A stretch of DNA of 64,000 nt from Clusia tigrina. Lineage: Eukaryota > Arthropoda > Insecta > Diptera > Clusiidae. The notes beneath the pieces are model-generated. The model was not told where the DNA came from. It did not search any database and saw only the letters and a list, made by a program, of their open reading frames with translations. The translations under genes were made by a program, and so were the position numbers. Where the stretch lies: positions 113,421,700 through 113,485,699 of the forward strand of contig OV050033.1 in the NCBI GenBank assembly GCA_920105625.2, given 5' to 3'. Position 1 is the first letter of the stretch. Each line of letters starts with the position of its first letter. Shown piece after piece: positions 63,516-64,000 of the stretch.

Positions 63516-64000
63516 TACAGGCATTTGTATGTTGCAAACTTGGATAGGTGCAGGACGTACTGTATAGAAGTTAGGGCCATTTGAAGTTTTATCAGTGTTT
63601 GATGTGGGACTCAAGGGTAGCATAGCTTTGAGCGCAAACTTAAATTGACAAGAGGCTCGAGTACTTTATTGTTACAAAATTTCCCGGTTTTAAGACGCTC
63701 CAGTCAAAAGTTACAAGCATTTGTATGTTGCAAACTTTGATAGGTGTAGGACGTACCGTATAGAAGTTAGGGCCATTTGAAGATTTATCAGTGTTTGATT
63801 TGGGACTCAAGGGTAGCATAGCTTTGAGCGATAGATTAAATTGACAAGAGGCTCGAGTACTTTATTATTACCAAATTTCAAGTTTTTATGACGCTCCAGT
63901 AAAAAGTTACAAGCAATTGTATATTGCAAACTTTGATAGGTGTAGGACGTACCGTATAGAAGTTTGGGCCATTTGAAGTTTTATCAGTGTTTGATGTGGG
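63040..64000 (+). repeat. Right end: 3-monomer repeat and entry into another block copy
   Basis: The rare GCGCAAACTT/TTTCCCGGTTTTAAGACG unit at 63,095 recurs 588 bp on, at 63,683 (three monomers). The last about 230 bp carry TAGATTAAATTG, TATTATTACC, AAGTTTTTATG, CAATTGTATATTGC and AAGTTTGGGCC, matching 59,850-60,080 at offset 3,921. A further copy of that block is therefore entering as the window ends. The final monomer is cut at 123 bp. Confidence 0.85.

Larger units (their letters stand above)
1..64000 (+). repeat. Satellite DNA array, 196-bp monomer, head-to-tail
   Basis: The window is one tandem array. TCAAGG-phased units start at 1, 197, 393 and so on, and the last one begins at 63,878. 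With 17 small indel positions included, the spacing fits 326 complete 196-bp units exactly. I checked the phase at 14,697, 29,001, 35,273, 42,524, 50,352, 58,193 and 63,878. All units share one orientation; I saw no inverted unit, mobile element or unique spacer. Neighbouring monomers differ by a few to roughly a dozen substitutions. Satellites of this kind are typical of centromeric or other constitutive heterochromatin in eukaryotes, and the location here is inference. I do not recognise the family. Both ends lie inside the array, so total length is unknown. Confidence 0.99.
50390..64000 (+). repeat. Array zone 4: GTCAAAAG / CTGGAG / TATTATTACC monomer mix
   Basis: This zone has about 70 monomers and no gene. 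Typical variants are AAGTAATTG, CTGGAG in place of CTCGAG (50,718 to about 60,325), GTCAAAAGTT with GACTTACC, GTTTGTTGTGG with GCGAAAAC, GTGTTTTATTTGGG with CATAGGTT, and TAGATTAAATTG followed by TATTATTACC and AAGTTTTTATG. Most of it belongs to a 35-monomer duplication with smaller duplications nested inside. Confidence 0.75.

Noticed and set aside
1..64000. CRISPR-like array or other direct-repeat/spacer system
   Set aside because: Repeats are contiguous 196-bp units with no unique spacers, and variation is scattered substitutions. There are no cas-type genes.
1..64000. CENP-B box or similar known satellite protein site
   Set aside because: The consensus monomer has no segment fitting the TTCG...A..CGGG pattern in either orientation. 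The CCCGG at 56,234, 63,095 and 63,683 is a rare local variant without the rest of the motif.
1..64000. tRNA, rRNA (5S) or small RNA genes in tandem
   Set aside because: No A-box/B-box pair, 5S internal control region or cloverleaf-like arrangement was visible in the consensus on either strand. There is no T-run terminator at a consistent position apart from ordinary T4 tracts.
1..64000. Retrotransposon or other mobile element insertion
   Set aside because: The monomer phase closes exactly across the window with only 1- and 5-bp changes, leaving no room for inserted sequence or target-site duplications.

Overview
The whole 64 kb window is one uninterrupted array of a single tandem satellite repeat. 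The unit is 196 bp, about 37% GC, with every copy in the same head-to-tail orientation. Phased on the TCAAGG motif at base 1, I count 326 complete monomers (1 to 63,877) plus a 123-bp partial unit at the right end. I found no gene, RNA gene, transposon, simple-sequence tract, inverted junction or unique sequence. No flank is visible, so the array runs past both ends of the window.

An array this long and homogeneous, with a unit close to a nucleosome repeat length, points to nuclear eukaryotic heterochromatin: centromeric, pericentromeric or subtelomeric. A plant is plausible, but the sequence does not prove the clade. I do not recognise the monomer as a named family. There are no bacterial, archaeal or viral coding signals. 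The short ORFs are chance readings of the repeat; they recur at fixed monomer phases and need TTG or GTG starts.

The informative layer is the pattern of single-base variants. Diagnostic differences divide the array into four zones. Zone 1 (1 to about 9.3 kb) and zone 2 (about 9.3 to 28.9 kb) share a variant with TTATATGATGCTAAAG. Zone 2 adds a TTGAAAAG variant and contains very recent tandem duplications at 17.4-19.0 and 21.3-24.9 kb. Zone 3 (28.9 to about 50.4 kb) carries CAATTG and AAATAGACAAG variants and is built from large overlapping duplications. Zone 4 (about 50.4 to 64 kb) carries GTCAAAAG, CTGGAG and TATTATTACC variants and contains a 35-monomer duplication.

There is no single higher-order repeat period. 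Near-identical blocks recur at offsets of 1, 3, 4, 5, 9, 13, 15, 17, 23, 28/32, 30 and 35 monomers. This is the layered pattern expected of repeated unequal exchange, with some conversion-like replacement of single monomers. The nested blocks allow a partial relative dating of events. Monomer length is strongly conserved: 17 indel positions, several of them copied by later duplications, account exactly for the net 19-bp departure from perfect 196-bp phasing.

No genes cooperate here. The probable roles of such an array are structural: nucleosome phasing, heterochromatin or kinetochore support. These roles are inference.
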